Assembly (NCBI GenBank): GCA_021813805.1 | Contig: JAKAJL010000014.1 | Location: 1 to 64,000 of the forward strand | DNA: 64,000 nucleotides | Direction: 5' to 3' | Source of the DNA: Pseudomonadota bacterium | GTDB lineage: Bacteria; Pseudomonadota; Alphaproteobacteria; Rhizobiales; Beijerinckiaceae | Shown here: positions 32,444 through 43,409 of the stretch, in pieces | How positions within the stretch are numbered: the first letter of the stretch is position 1 | Layout: the number at the start of each line of letters is the position of its first letter | Notes under the pieces: generated by a model | Told to the model about the DNA's origin: nothing | The model's input: the letters and a program-made list of their open reading frames with translations, nothing else | Database searches by the model: none | Position numbers and translations under genes: made by a program

Positions 32444-35182
32444 ATGTCCGACGCTTCGATCGATCGCGGCGCGCAGCAGCGCGCGCTCTGGCTCTCGACC
32501 ATCGCTTTCACCGCATGTTTCGCGGTATGGATGATTTTCGCCATCATCGGCATTCAGATCAAAAGAGATCTCGGCCTCAGCGAAACGGAGTTTGGCTTGC
32601 TGGCGGGGACGCCGGTGCTCACCGGATCGCTGACCCGGCTCGTTCTTGGCGTCTGGACCGACCAATATGGCGGGCGGCGCGTTTTCACGATCGTGATGCT
32701 CGCGGCGGCTGTGGCGACCTATCTGCTCACCTATGCGCAGACCTATCCGCAATTCCTGCTCGCCGCGCTCGGGGTCGGGATTTCCGGCGGCTCCTTCGCG
32801 GTCGGCGTCGCCTATGTCTCGCGCTGGTTCACGCCGGCCAAACAGGGGCTGGCGCTCGGCGTTTTCGGCGCCGGCAATGTCGGCGCGGCGGTCACCAAAT
32901 TCGCCGCGCCCTTCGTCATGGTGGCGATGGGCTGGAAAGGCGTCGCCTATATCTGGGCCGCGGGACTGGCGATCATGGCGGTCGTCTTCTTCCTGGGGAC
33001 CAAGGACGATCCGGTGGTGGCGCAGCGCCGCCTCAGGCATGAAAAGCCGACCGGCTTCTGGGCGGAAATGGCGCCGCTGAAGAATGTCCAGGTGTGGCGC
33101 TTCTCGCTCTATTATTTCTATGTCTTCGGCGGCTTTGTCGCGCTTTCTCTGTGGCTGCCCCATTATCTCATCAAGGTCTATCACGTCGATATCGAAACAG
33201 CCGGCATGACCGCAGCGATGTTCTCGATACCCGCCAGCCTGTTCCGCGTCTATGGCGGCCATCTCTCCGACCGCTACGGCGCGCGGACGGTCATGTACTG
33301 GATGTTCTTGGTCTCCGTCGTGGCGACCTTCGTCCTGTCCTATCCCTCGACCGATTACGTCGTCCATACCGCCCAGGGCGACAAGGCCTTCCATCTCGCC
33401 ATGGGCCTGCCGGGCTTCATCGTCACCATCTTCGTCCTCGGCTTCTTCATGGCGCTGGGCAAGGCGGCGGTCTACAAGCACATTCCCGTCTATTACCCGG
33501 ACAATGTCGGCGCGGTGGGCGGCCTCGTCGGCCTGATCGGCGGGCTCGGCGGCTTCGTCCTGCCCATCGCCTTCGGCGTGGCGTTCGACCTCACCGGCTT
33601 GTGGACCAGCTGCTTCATGCTGATGTTCGTCATCGTGGTCGTTTCGCTGACCTGGATGCACTTCGCCATTCGCTACATGGAAAGAAGCGCGGTCGCGGCG
33701 ACGCTCGAAAAGCTGCCCGAACTGCCCGAGATGGAGGAAATCCACAAGCCGGGGCTCGTCCCCCCGGCTTCCGGCGCCATGATCGAAGACTGGCGTCCGG
33801 AGGACAAGACTTTCTGGGAGAAAACCGGCAGAGCCATCGCCCATCGCAATCTCTGGATTTCGATCCCGGCGCTGCTTCTGTCCTTCGCGATCTGGCAGGT
33901 CTGGTCGGTCGTGGTCGCCAAACTGCCTCTGGTCGGCTTCAAATTCACCACCGACCAGTTGTTCTGGCTGGCGGCGCTTCCCGGCCTTTCGGGCGCGACC
34001 CTGCGCATCTTCTACAGTTTCATGGTCCCGATCTTCGGCGGCCGGCTGTGGACGACGCTCGCCACCTGGTCGCTGATCATCCCGGCGATCGGCATCGGCT
34101 ATGCCGTGCAGAGCCCCGACACGCCTTACGTCGTTCTGCTGATCCTCGCCTTGCTGTGTGGCTTCGGCGGCGGCAATTTCGCCTCCTCCATGGCCAATAT
34201 TTCCTTCTTCTTCCCCAAGGCGGAAAAGGGCCATGCGCTGGCGATGAACGCGGGCCTGGGCAATCTCGGCGTCAGCGTCGTGCAGTTCGTGGCGCCGCTG
34301 ATCATCGCCTATGGCGTGTTCGGTCCGCTCGGCGGCGCGCCGCAGATGGTCGGCGCGGCCGACAAGGCCACGCAGGTCTGGCTGCAGAACGCATCCTTCA
34401 TCTTCGTGCCCTTCATCGTGGTTTCCGCTTTCGCCGCCTGGTTCGGCATGAACGACATCGCCTCGGCCAAGGCCTCCTTCGCCGAGCAGTCGGTGATCTT
34501 CACCCGACGTCACAACTGGATCATGTGCGTGCTCTACACGGGCACCTTCGGCTCGTTCATTGGCTTTGCGGCGGGCTTCCCGCTGCTCGGCAAGATCCTG
34601 TTTCCGCACGAAAACGTGCTGGCCTACGCCTTCCTCGGCCCGCTGGTCGGCGCGCTGGCGCGCTCGGGCACAGGCTGGATCTCCGACCGCTGGGGCGGCG
34701 GCCGGGTGACGCTTAGCGTTTTCGTGGGCATGATGGTCGGCGTCGCCGCCGTGCTCTATTTCGTCGCCGCCAAGGACCAGCCCGGCGCCTTCTGGGGTTT
34801 CTTCGCCAGCTTCCTGTTCCTGTTCCTGATGACCGGAATCGGCAACGCCTCCACCTTCCAGATGATTCCCAACATCATGCGCAAGGAGATCGCGCGGCTG
34901 GAGCCTCATCTCGATCCGACGGCGCGTCTGCGGCAGGCGGAGAAGGAATCGGCGGCGATCACCGGCTTCACCTCTGCGATCGCGGCCTATGGCGCCTTCT
35001 TCATCCCGAAATCCTACGGCACCGCCATCGCGCTGACCGGCGGCGTGTCGGCGGCCTTGTGGGCCTTCCTGGTCTTCTACGCGATCTGCGCGGGCGTGAC
35101 CTGGGCGGTCTACACCCGCAGGGGCGGATTGCTCCATGACGTCGAGCGCCGCGCGACGCCCGCCGCCACACCTGCCGAATAA
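32444..35182 (+). CDS. narK: Fused NarK1-NarK2 nitrate/nitrite transporter
   Basis: ~912 aa, two tandem MFS (NNP) domains; upstream of narG; alternative start ATG 32432. Confidence 0.92.
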   Translation: MSDASIDRGAQQRALWLSTIAFTACFAVWMIFAIIGIQIKRDLGLSETEFGLLAGTPVLTGSLTRLVLGVWTDQYGGRRVFTIVMLAAAVATYLLTYAQTYPQFLLAALGVGISGGSFAVGVAYVSRWFTPAKQGLALGVFGAGNVGAAVTKFAAPFVMVAMGWKGVAYIWAAGLAIMAVVFFLGTKDDPVVAQRRLRHEKPTGFWAEMAPLKNVQVWRFSLYYFYVFGGFVALSLWLPHYLIKVYHVDIETAGMTAAMFSIPASLFRVYGGHLSDRYGARTVMYWMFLVSVVATFVLSYPSTDYVVHTAQGDKAFHLAMGLPGFIVTIFVLGFFMALGKAAVYKHIPVYYPDNVGAVGGLVGLIGGLGGFVLPIAFGVAFDLTGLWTSCFMLMFVIVVVSLTWMHFAIRYMERSAVAATLEKLPELPEMEEIHKPGLVPPASGAMIEDWRPEDKTFWEKTGRAIAHRNLWISIPALLLSFAIWQVWSVVVAKLPLVGFKFTTDQLFWLAALPGLSGATLRIFYSFMVPIFGGRLWTTLATWSLIIPAIGIGYAVQSPDTPYVVLLILALLCGFGGGNFASSMANISFFFPKAEKGHALAMNAGLGNLGVSVVQFVAPLIIAYGVFGPLGGAPQMVGAADKATQVWLQNASFIFVPFIVVSAFAAWFGMNDIASAKASFAEQSVIFTRRHNWIMCVLYTGTFGSFIGFAAGFPLLGKILFPHENVLAYAFLGPLVGALARSGTGWISDRWGGGRVTLSVFVGMMVGVAAVLYFVAAKDQPGAFWGFFASFLFLFLMTGIGNASTFQMIPNIMRKEIARLEPHLDPTARLRQAEKESAAITGFTSAIAAYGAFFIPKSYGTAIALTGGVSAALWAFLVFYAICAGVTWAVYTRRGGLLHDVERRATPAATPAE

Positions 35183-35202
35183 TCCAAACCGGAGTTCAGG
35201 CC

Positions 35203-38200
35203 ATGAGCCATTTCCTCGACCGACTGACCTTTTTCCGCAGGGCGCAACAGTCCTTCGCGAATGGTCACGGCGTCATGACCAGTGAGGACCGCCGCTGGGA
35301 GGACGGTTATCGCAAGCGCTGGCAGCACGACAAGATCGTGCGCTCGACCCATGGCGCGAACTGCACCGGCTCCTGCTCATGGAAGATCTACGTCAAGGGC
35401 GGCATCGTCACCTGGGAGACGCAGCAGACCGACTATCCGCGCACGCGGCCCGAACTGCCCAATCATGAGCCGCGCGGCTGCCCGCGCGGGGCGAGCTACA
35501 GCTGGTACCTCTATTCCGGCAACCGCACGAAATATCCGCTTGTCCGCTCCGCTCTGGTCAAGCTCTATCGCGAAGCGCGTAAAACCATGAAGCCGGTCGC
35601 CGCCTGGGCGTCGATCGTCGAGAACCCCGCCAAGCGCGAGGCCTATACGACGAAGCGAGGCCATGGCGGGTTCATCCGCGCAAGCTGGGACGAGGTCAAC
35701 GAGATCATCGCCGCTGCCAACGCCCATACGATCAAGGCGCACGGCCCCGACCGCGTGGCCGGATTCTCGCCGATCCCGGCGATGTCGATGATCTCCTTTG
35801 CCGCCGGCACGCGCTATCTGTCGCTGCTGGGCGGCGTGTGCCTGTCCTTCTACGACTGGTATTGCGACCTGCCGCCGTCCTCGCCGCAGACCTGGGGCGA
35901 GCAGACCGACGTGCCGGAATCCGCTGACTGGTACAACGCCGGCTTCCTGATCCTGTGGGGCTCCAACGTGCCCCAGACCCGCACGCCCGACGCGCATTTC
36001 TACACCGAGGCGCGCTATCGCGGCGCCAAGAGCGCGGTGATCAGCCCGGACTATTCCGAGGCCTCGAAATTCGCCGACATCTGGCTTTCGGTGAAACAGG
36101 GCACGGATTCCGCTCTGGCCCTGGCGATGGGCCACGTGATCCTGAAGCAGTTCCATGTCGACCGGCAGGTCGATTATTTCATGGATTACGTCAAACGCTA
36201 CACGGACATGCCGATGCTGGTGAGACTGGTTCGGCAGGATGGAAAACTCATTCCCGATCGTTTTCTTCGCGCCAGCGATCTCGACGGCGGCCTCGGCGAG
36301 AGCAACAACCCGGAATGGAAGACCCTGGCGTTCGACGCGGCGAGCGGCGAACTGGTGGCGCCGCGCGGCTCGGTCGGCTTCCGCTGGGGCGAGAAGGGCA
36401 AGTGGAACCTCGAAGCAAAAAAATCGGACGGCGCGCCGGTCGATCTTCTGCTGTCCCTGAAAGAGCGCGACCATGAACTGGTCGATGTCGCCTTCCCCTA
36501 TTTCGGCAATATCGCGCACGACCATTTCACCCATTCCGACCATTCCAGCGTCCTGAATCGCCGGCTTCCGGCGACGAAGGTGAAGACGACGGACGGCGAA
36601 GTCCTGGTCGCCTCGGTCTATGACCTGTTCCTCGCCAATTACGGCGTCGATCGCGGATTCGGCGGCGAGAATGTCGCCAAGAATTTCGACGAGGATGTTC
36701 CTTACACTCCAGCCTGGGCGGAGAAGATCACTGGCGTCTCGCGCGACCAGATTATCCAGGTCGCGCATGAATTCGCCCTCAACGCCGAAAAGACCAAGGG
36801 CCGTTCGATGGTCATCATCGGCGCGGCGATGAACCATTGGTATCACAGCGATATGAACTATCGCGGCGTGATCAACATGCTGGTGATGTGCGGCTGCGTC
36901 GGCCAGTCCGGCGGCGGCTGGGCGCATTATGTCGGACAGGAAAAGCTGCGCCCGCAGGCCGGCTGGGCGCCGGTGGCCTTCGCGCTCGACTGGGGTCGCC
37001 CCCCGCGCCACCAGAACGGCACGTCGTTCTTTTACGCCCACACCGATCAATGGCGTTACGAAACCGTGGAGCCCAGGGAGCTTCTGTCGCCCACCGCGCC
37101 CGCCGGTCCGTGGGATGGGGCGCTGATCGACTATAATGTCCGCGCCGAGCGCATGGGTTGGCTGCCCTCCGCGCCGCAGCTCGAACAGAACCCGCTGACC
37201 ATCGCGGGCTTGGCCGCCGAAAAGGGGCTCGAGCCCAAGGATTATGTCGCGCAGGCGCTGGTTTCCGGCGAGCTGAAAATGTCCTGCGAGGATCCGGACA
37301 ATCCGAAAAACTGGCCGCGCAATCTGTTCGTCTGGCGGTCCAACCTGCTCGGCTCGTCGGGCAAGGGTCACGAATATTTCCTGAAACACCTGCTCGGGAC
37401 ATCGCATGGCGTCCTGGGCAAGAATCTCGGCGAGGAGGGGCGCGCAAAGCCGAAGGAGGTCGCCTGGCGTGAGCAGGGTCCCGAAGGAAAGCTCGACCTG
37501 CTGGTCACGCTCGATTTCCGCATGTCCACCACGGCGGTCTATTCCGACATCGTGCTGCCCGCCGCCACCTGGTATGAGAAGGACGACCTCAACACCTCCG
37601 ACATGCACCCCTTCATCCATCCGCTCGGCGCGGCGGTCGATCCGATCTGGGAATCCCGCTCGGATTGGGAGATCTACAAGGGCATCGCCAAGGCCTTTTC
37701 GGCGGTCGCGCCGGAGGTGCTCGGCGTCGAGAAGGACGTCGTCCTGACGCCGATGCAGCACGATTCGCCGGCGGAGATCGCGCAGGCCCTCGACGTCAAG
37801 GAATGGAAGAAGGGCGAAACGCCAGCGATCCCGGGCAAGACCATGCCGGCGGTGACCGTGGTCGAGCGCGATTACCCGCATGTCTACCAGCGATTCACCT
37901 CGCTGGGACCGCTGATGGAAAAGGTCGGCAATGGCGTGAAGGGCATCGCCTGGGACACCAAGCATGAGGTCGCGGCGCTCCGGGCGCTCAATGGCGCGGT
38001 GACCGACGAGGGCCCGACCAAGGGCCTGGCGAAAATGCTGACGGCGCTGGATGCGGCGGAAGCCGTTTTGATGATGGCGCCGGAAACGAACGGTGAAGTG
38101 GCGGTGAAGTCCTGGGCGGATTTATCGAAAACCACTGGCCTCGATCACACCCATCTGGCCCTGCCGAAAGAGGATGAGAAAATTCGCTTCCGCGACATCG

Positions 38201-38964
38201 TCGCGCAGCCGAGAAAGATCATTTCCGCGCCGACCTGGTCGGGACTGGAAAGCGAGCATGTCTGCTACAACGCCGGCTACACTAATGTCCACGAACTGAT
38301 CCCGTGGCGCACGCTGACCGGACGCCAGCAGCTCTATCAGGACCATCTGTGGATGCGCGCCTTCGGCGAGGGTCTGTGCGTCTATCGCCCGCCGATCGAC
38401 ACCCGCACCGTGAAGCCGGTGATCGACAAGCACCCGAATGGCGAAAAGCAGGTGGTGCTGAATTTCATCACGCCGCACCAGAAATGGGGCATCCACTCGA
38501 CCTATACCGACAATCTGCTGATGCTGACGCTGTCGCGCGGCGGGCCGATCGTCTGGATCAGCGAGCCGGACGCCAAAGCGGCGGGGATCGTCGATAACGA
38601 CTGGATCGAAGCCTATAATTCCAATGGCGCCTTGACCGCCCGCGCCGTCGTGTCGCAGCGCGTGAAACAGGGCATGTGCCTGATGTATCACGCGCAGGAG
38701 AAGATCGTGAATGTTCCCGGCTCTGAGACGACCGGGCGGCGCGGCGGCATCCATAATTCGGTGACCCGCGTGGTGCCCAAGCCGACCCACATGATCGGCG
38801 GCTATGCCCAGCAGGCCTATGGCCTCAATTATTACGGCACGATCGGCACCAACCGCGACGAATTCGTGATCGTGAGAAAAGTCAAGAAGATCGACTGGCT
38901 GGAGCAACCCTTCGACCACGGAAAGCGAAAGACTCGCGGTCCCCTGACCACCGCGGCGGAATAG
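35203..38964 (+). CDS. narG: Respiratory nitrate reductase alpha subunit
   Basis: 1253 aa; HGANCTGSCSWKIYVKGGIVTWETQQTDYP. Confidence 0.97.
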   Translation: MSHFLDRLTFFRRAQQSFANGHGVMTSEDRRWEDGYRKRWQHDKIVRSTHGANCTGSCSWKIYVKGGIVTWETQQTDYPRTRPELPNHEPRGCPRGASYSWYLYSGNRTKYPLVRSALVKLYREARKTMKPVAAWASIVENPAKREAYTTKRGHGGFIRASWDEVNEIIAAANAHTIKAHGPDRVAGFSPIPAMSMISFAAGTRYLSLLGGVCLSFYDWYCDLPPSSPQTWGEQTDVPESADWYNAGFLILWGSNVPQTRTPDAHFYTEARYRGAKSAVISPDYSEASKFADIWLSVKQGTDSALALAMGHVILKQFHVDRQVDYFMDYVKRYTDMPMLVRLVRQDGKLIPDRFLRASDLDGGLGESNNPEWKTLAFDAASGELVAPRGSVGFRWGEKGKWNLEAKKSDGAPVDLLLSLKERDHELVDVAFPYFGNIAHDHFTHSDHSSVLNRRLPATKVKTTDGEVLVASVYDLFLANYGVDRGFGGENVAKNFDEDVPYTPAWAEKITGVSRDQIIQVAHEFALNAEKTKGRSMVIIGAAMNHWYHSDMNYRGVINMLVMCGCVGQSGGGWAHYVGQEKLRPQAGWAPVAFALDWGRPPRHQNGTSFFYAHTDQWRYETVEPRELLSPTAPAGPWDGALIDYNVRAERMGWLPSAPQLEQNPLTIAGLAAEKGLEPKDYVAQALVSGELKMSCEDPDNPKNWPRNLFVWRSNLLGSSGKGHEYFLKHLLGTSHGVLGKNLGEEGRAKPKEVAWREQGPEGKLDLLVTLDFRMSTTAVYSDIVLPAATWYEKDDLNTSDMHPFIHPLGAAVDPIWESRSDWEIYKGIAKAFSAVAPEVLGVEKDVVLTPMQHDSPAEIAQALDVKEWKKGETPAIPGKTMPAVTVVERDYPHVYQRFTSLGPLMEKVGNGVKGIAWDTKHEVAALRALNGAVTDEGPTKGLAKMLTALDAAEAVLMMAPETNGEVAVKSWADLSKTTGLDHTHLALPKEDEKIRFRDIVAQPRKIISAPTWSGLESEHVCYNAGYTNVHELIPWRTLTGRQQLYQDHLWMRAFGEGLCVYRPPIDTRTVKPVIDKHPNGEKQVVLNFITPHQKWGIHSTYTDNLLMLTLSRGGPIVWISEPDAKAAGIVDNDWIEAYNSNGALTARAVVSQRVKQGMCLMYHAQEKIVNVPGSETTGRRGGIHNSVTRVVPKPTHMIGGYAQQAYGLNYYGTIGTNRDEFVIVRKVKKIDWLEQPFDHGKRKTRGPLTTAAE

Positions 38965-38975
38965 GAGCGAGAGAC

Positions 38976-40499
38976 ATGAAAATCCGCGCGCAAATCGCGA
39001 TGGTGCTCAACCTCGACAAATGCATCGGCTGCCACACCTGTTCGATTACCTGCAAGAACGTGTGGACCAGCCGCGAGGGCGTCGAATACGCCTGGTTCAA
39101 CAATGTCGAGACCAAGCCGGGCATAGGCTATCCCCGCGACTGGGAAAACCAGAAGCGCTGGAACGGCGGCTGGCGGCGCAAGGCCGATGGCGGCATCGAA
39201 CCGAAGATCGGCTCCAAATGGCGGATCCTGGCGAAGATTTTCGCCAACCCCGACCTGCCGGAAATCGACGATTACTACGAGCCCTTCACCTTCGATTACG
39301 AGCACCTGCGCACGGCGCCCGAACTCGAAGCCTTCCCCACCGCCCGGCCACGCTCGCTGATCACCGGCGAGCGGATGGAGAAAATCGTGAACGGCCCCAA
39401 CTGGGAAGAGATTCTCGGCGGCGAATTCTCCAAGCGCTCGGCGGATTACAATTTCGAGGGCGTGCAGAAGGAGATGTACGGCCAGTTCGAAAACACCTTC
39501 ATGATGTATCTGCCGCGCCTGTGCGAGCACTGCCTCAATCCGGCCTGTTCGGCGTCCTGCCCCTCCGGCGCGATCTACAAGCGCGAGGAGGACGGCGTGG
39601 TCCTGATCGACCAGGACAAGTGCCGCGGCTGGCGCATGTGCGTTTCCGCCTGCCCTTACAAGAAGATCTATTACAACTGGGCAAGCGGCAAATCGGAAAA
39701 GTGCATCCTGTGCTATCCGCGTCTCGAAGCCGGCATGCCGACCGTCTGTTCGGAAACCTGCGTCGGCCGCATCCGCTATCTCGGCGTCGTGCTCTATGAC
39801 GCCGACCGCATCGAGGCCGCCGCCAGCGTGAAGGACGAGAAGAAGCTCTATAGCTCGCAGCTCGAAATCTTCCTCGATCCCAACGACCCGAAAGTAATCG
39901 CACAGGCGCGCGCCGACGGCGTGCCGGAGCCCTGGCTCGAAGCGGCGAGAAAATCGCCGGTGTGGAAAATGGCGATGGAGTGGAAGGTCGCCTTCCCGCT
40001 CCATCCCGAATATCGCACCCTGCCGATGGTCTGGTACATTCCGCCGCTCTCGCCGATCCAGGCGGCGGCGGAGGCCGGCAAGATGGGTATGGACGGCGCC
40101 ATGCCGGATGTCCGGTCTTTGCGCATCCCGCTGCGCTATCTCGCCAATCTGCTGACGGCGGGCGACGAGGCGCCGGTGGCTATCGGTCTCGAACGCATGC
40201 TCGCCATGCGCGCTTATATGCGCGGAAAAAACATCGACGGCGTGATCGACGAGGCCGTCGCCTCCAAGGTCGGCCTGACGGGGCTGCAGATCGAGGAAAT
40301 GTACAAGACCATGGCGATCGCCAATTACGAGGACCGTTTCGTCATTCCGACCACCCATCGCGAATGGGCGGAGGACGCCTATGACCTGAAAGGCTCCTGC
40401 GGCTTCACCTTCGGCAACGGCTGTTCCGAAGGCGAGACGCCGAGCCTCTTCGGCGGCAACAGGACGCCGGCGATCCGCAAGTCGGAGGAGGTGGGCTGA
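38976..40499 (+). CDS. narH: Respiratory nitrate reductase beta subunit
   Basis: MVLNLDKCIGCHTCSITCKNVWTSREGVEYAWFNNVETKPG. Confidence 0.97.
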   Translation: MKIRAQIAMVLNLDKCIGCHTCSITCKNVWTSREGVEYAWFNNVETKPGIGYPRDWENQKRWNGGWRRKADGGIEPKIGSKWRILAKIFANPDLPEIDDYYEPFTFDYEHLRTAPELEAFPTARPRSLITGERMEKIVNGPNWEEILGGEFSKRSADYNFEGVQKEMYGQFENTFMMYLPRLCEHCLNPACSASCPSGAIYKREEDGVVLIDQDKCRGWRMCVSACPYKKIYYNWASGKSEKCILCYPRLEAGMPTVCSETCVGRIRYLGVVLYDADRIEAAASVKDEKKLYSSQLEIFLDPNDPKVIAQARADGVPEPWLEAARKSPVWKMAMEWKVAFPLHPEYRTLPMVWYIPPLSPIQAAAEAGKMGMDGAMPDVRSLRIPLRYLANLLTAGDEAPVAIGLERMLAMRAYMRGKNIDGVIDEAVASKVGLTGLQIEEMYKTMAIANYEDRFVIPTTHREWAEDAYDLKGSCGFTFGNGCSEGETPSLFGGNRTPAIRKSEEVG

Positions 40500-41260
40500 T
40501 GCGCGTCTTCCGCGCCCTATCCGCGCTCCTGTCCTATCCGACGGAGGATTTCGTCGCCGCGCTGGACGAAATCGGCGAAGCCATCGCCAGCGACCGCCTC
40601 GTTCCGGCGCGCGAGCGCGCGGCCTTGCTCGATCTCGTTCACGATCTGCGCGGCCACGACCTTTATGACCTGCAGGAGCGCTATGTCCTGCTGTTCGACC
40701 GCACGCGCTCGCTGTCGCTGCACTTGTTCGAGCATGTCCATGGCGAAAGCCGCGATCGTGGACAGGCCATGGTCGATCTGCGCGCGCTTTACGAAGCCAA
40801 GGGCCTTGTCGGCGCGGAGAACGAACTCCCGGATTACACGCCGCTGTTCCTGGAGTTCCTCTCGACGCTCGACCCCGCCGAGGCTTTGCCTCTGCTGGGC
40901 GAACCGACCCATGTCTTCACGGCCCTGGCCGAACGCCTGCACAAGCGCCAGTCGCCCTATGAAGCCGTGTTCCGCGCGCTTGTTGCGATCGTCAGGGTTC
41001 AGCCCGACGAAGCGCTTCTGGCGATTCTTCGCGCGGAGCCCGACCCCGAGCCAGACGACCTCGAAGCTCTTGATGAAGCCTATGAAGACGCGCCGGTCGA
41101 TTTCGGCGCGCCCGCCGACGCCTGCGGGCGCGACGGACTGGCCGCCAAGCTGCGTCAGGCCCGCCGCCCGGCGCCGGGCGTCGTCCAGAGCGACAAGCCG
41201 CCCACCGCCTTCACTTTTTCTCCATCCCCTCAAGCCCCGGAGGCCGATCGCCATGGGTGA
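40499..41260 (+). CDS. narJ: Nitrate reductase assembly chaperone
   Basis: LSALLSYPTEDF; YVLLFDRTRSLSLHLFEHVHGESRDRGQAMVDL. Confidence 0.95.
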   Translation: MRVFRALSALLSYPTEDFVAALDEIGEAIASDRLVPARERAALLDLVHDLRGHDLYDLQERYVLLFDRTRSLSLHLFEHVHGESRDRGQAMVDLRALYEAKGLVGAENELPDYTPLFLEFLSTLDPAEALPLLGEPTHVFTALAERLHKRQSPYEAVFRALVAIVRVQPDEALLAILRAEPDPEPDDLEALDEAYEDAPVDFGAPADACGRDGLAAKLRQARRPAPGVVQSDKPPTAFTFSPSPQAPEADRHG

Positions 41261-41957
41261 CTTCGCCAATCACATGCTGTTCGGCTGGTATCCCTATCTT
41301 TGCCTGACGGTGTTCCTGCTCGGCAGCGCCATCCGCTTCGACCGCGAGCAATACAGCTGGCGTTCGGGATCTTCCCAGCTTCTGCGCCGCAAGCAATTGC
41401 TGTGGGGCTCCAACCTGTTCCACGTTGGCATTCTGATCATCTTCGTGGGTCATTTCTTTGGCCTGCTGACGCCGATCGTCGTGTTCGAGACCCTCGGCAT
41501 TCCGCATGAGGCCAAGCAATTGCTGGCGATGGTCGTCGGCGGGGTCGCGGGCCTGATGTGTCTTGCCGGGCTCTTGCTGCTCCTGCATCGGCGGCTCACC
41601 GACGCGCGCATCCGCAACACCTCGTCGTTCAGCGACATTGCGATCCTGTATATCCTGCTGGCGCAACTGCTGCTCGGCCTCTCCACCATTTTCGTCTCGG
41701 CCCAGCATCTGGACGGCGGCGAAATGGTGAAATTCATGACCTGGGCGCAAGGCGTGCTGACCCTGCGAAGCGACAATTGGCGCATCGTCGAGGATGTCAG
41801 CCCGATCTTCAAAATGCATCTCACGCTCGGAATGACCATCTTTCTGATCTTCCCCTTCACCCGCCTCGTCCACATCTGGTCAGCGCCGGTCTGGTATCTC
41901 GGGCGGCAGGGCTATCAGGTCGTGCGCACCCGCAAGTCGATCGCCCCGGCGGAGTAA
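41253..41957 (+). CDS. narI: Respiratory nitrate reductase gamma subunit
   Basis: MGDFANHMLFGWYPYLCLTVFLLGSAIRFDREQYSWRSGSSQLLRRKQL. Confidence 0.95.
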   Translation: MGDFANHMLFGWYPYLCLTVFLLGSAIRFDREQYSWRSGSSQLLRRKQLLWGSNLFHVGILIIFVGHFFGLLTPIVVFETLGIPHEAKQLLAMVVGGVAGLMCLAGLLLLLHRRLTDARIRNTSSFSDIAILYILLAQLLLGLSTIFVSAQHLDGGEMVKFMTWAQGVLTLRSDNWRIVEDVSPIFKMHLTLGMTIFLIFPFTRLVHIWSAPVWYLGRQGYQVVRTRKSIAPAE

Positions 41958-41962
41958 AAGCC

Positions 41963-42784
41963 ATGAACGCCTGCTCGATCAGATCTCCGGACGCCTTTCC
42001 CGCGCGGAAGGAGATCAGCGTCAACGGCGTGGTCCTGCCTTATGCGGCCGTCGCCGCCGAGGCTCAGAACCATGCCGCCGCTTCTCCGGCCGAGGCCTTC
42101 GCCGAAGCCGCGCAAGCTTTGGTCGTGCGCGAATTGCTGCTGCAGGAGGCGAAAAGGCGGGGCCTGACGCCTGAGCCGGTACAGGATTCCGCGGCCCGTC
42201 GCGAGACGGACGAGGACGCCCTGATCCGCGCCCTCGTCGCGGCGGAGGTTCCGCAAGACGAACCCGACGAGGAAAGCTGCCGACGCTATTTCGACAACAA
42301 CCGCCGGCGCTTTCGCTCCGCCGACATCTACGAGGCCGCGCATATCCTGATCGCCGCGACGCCCGAGACCGAGGCGGCGGCCCTACGCGCCACGCGCGAA
42401 ATTATCGCCCGGCTCAAGGACGATCCTTCCGGCTTCGCCGACGCGGCGCGCGCCTGTTCCGCCTGCCCGTCGCGGGAAAGCGGCGGCAATCTCGGCCAGA
42501 TCACGCGTGGCCAGATGATCGAGGAATTCGAAAGCGCGCTCTTCGCCATGGCGCCGGGCGAGATGTCCCGCGAGCCCTTGCGCAGCCGCCACGGCTTTCA
42601 TATCATCCGGCTCGATCGCAGGATCGAGGGACGAGAGCAGCCTTTCGAGGCCGCGCGGGCGCGCATCGCGTCCTTCCTGTCCGAGACGCGCGAACGGCAG
42701 GCGATCGCGGGCTTCATCGCCCATCTGGCGCGGCAGGCCGATATCCGCGGGATCTCCTTGTCGGCCTCGAGCCGGGGAGCCTGA
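41963..42784 (+). CDS. Parvulin-type peptidylprolyl isomerase
   Basis: AHILIAATPETEAAALRATREIIARL...GNLGQITRGQMIEEFESALFAMAPGEMSREPLRSRHGFHIIRLDRR. Confidence 0.9.
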   Translation: MNACSIRSPDAFPARKEISVNGVVLPYAAVAAEAQNHAAASPAEAFAEAAQALVVRELLLQEAKRRGLTPEPVQDSAARRETDEDALIRALVAAEVPQDEPDEESCRRYFDNNRRRFRSADIYEAAHILIAATPETEAAALRATREIIARLKDDPSGFADAARACSACPSRESGGNLGQITRGQMIEEFESALFAMAPGEMSREPLRSRHGFHIIRLDRRIEGREQPFEAARARIASFLSETRERQAIAGFIAHLARQADIRGISLSASSRGA

Positions 42785-42786
42785 CC

Positions 42787-43326
42787 TTGACGTTGACCAT
42801 CGAGACATCGGCCATGCGGCAGCAGCCGGAATTCGTGGATTTCGATCCGCTCGCCCGTCCCCTGACGGCGCTGGTCTATGACGAGAATTTCGCCATCGGC
42901 GGGGTTCTGCGGGCGATCGCGGAAAACGCCCGCGACGCCGGCCTGCGGCTGGGCGGCGTCATCGAAAAGGCAGGCCCGCCTCCGGCGCCAGGCCGCAAAT
43001 GCGACATGCTGCTCGAAGACCTCGCCGGCGGCGAAATCATCAAGATTTCGGAAAGCCGGGGCGCGCATGCGCGCGGCTGCCGGCTCGATCTCGACGGCCT
43101 GACCCGCGCCTGCGCCCTGGTTCTGTCGCGGCTGGAAAACTGCGACCTCATCCTGCTCAACAAATTCGGCAAGACCGAAGCCGAAGGCGGCGGCTTCCGC
43201 TGCATCATGTCGGACGCTCTCGCCCTGGAAATTCCTGTCGTCATCGGCGTGCCGCGCCGCAATCTCGCCGCCTGGCGCGAATTCGCGGGCGAACTGTCGT
43301 TCGAGCGCGACTTCGCCGGCGCCTGA
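42787..43326 (+). CDS. DUF2478 family protein
   Basis: TALVYDENFAIGGVLRAIAENARDAGLRLGGVIEKAG; start may be ATG 42814. Confidence 0.7.
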   Translation: MTLTIETSAMRQQPEFVDFDPLARPLTALVYDENFAIGGVLRAIAENARDAGLRLGGVIEKAGPPPAPGRKCDMLLEDLAGGEIIKISESRGAHARGCRLDLDGLTRACALVLSRLENCDLILLNKFGKTEAEGGGFRCIMSDALALEIPVVIGVPRRNLAAWREFAGELSFERDFAGA

Positions 43327-43409
43327 GCAGCATCTTCCATAGCTTTTCGCGCGAAGGCGCCGGCGGTCGCCTTCATGCCAGAAGGAAACACATCGCCGAC
43401 CATGTCGCC

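Noticed and set aside
32399-35137. 912-aa ORF antisense to narK
   Set aside because: Composition-driven antisense ORF in high-GC DNA (Asp/Glu/Arg/His-rich, no domain); the plus strand encodes a clear MFS fusion
35377-37965. 862-aa ORF antisense to narG
   Set aside because: Same high-GC antisense artefact; narG is unambiguous
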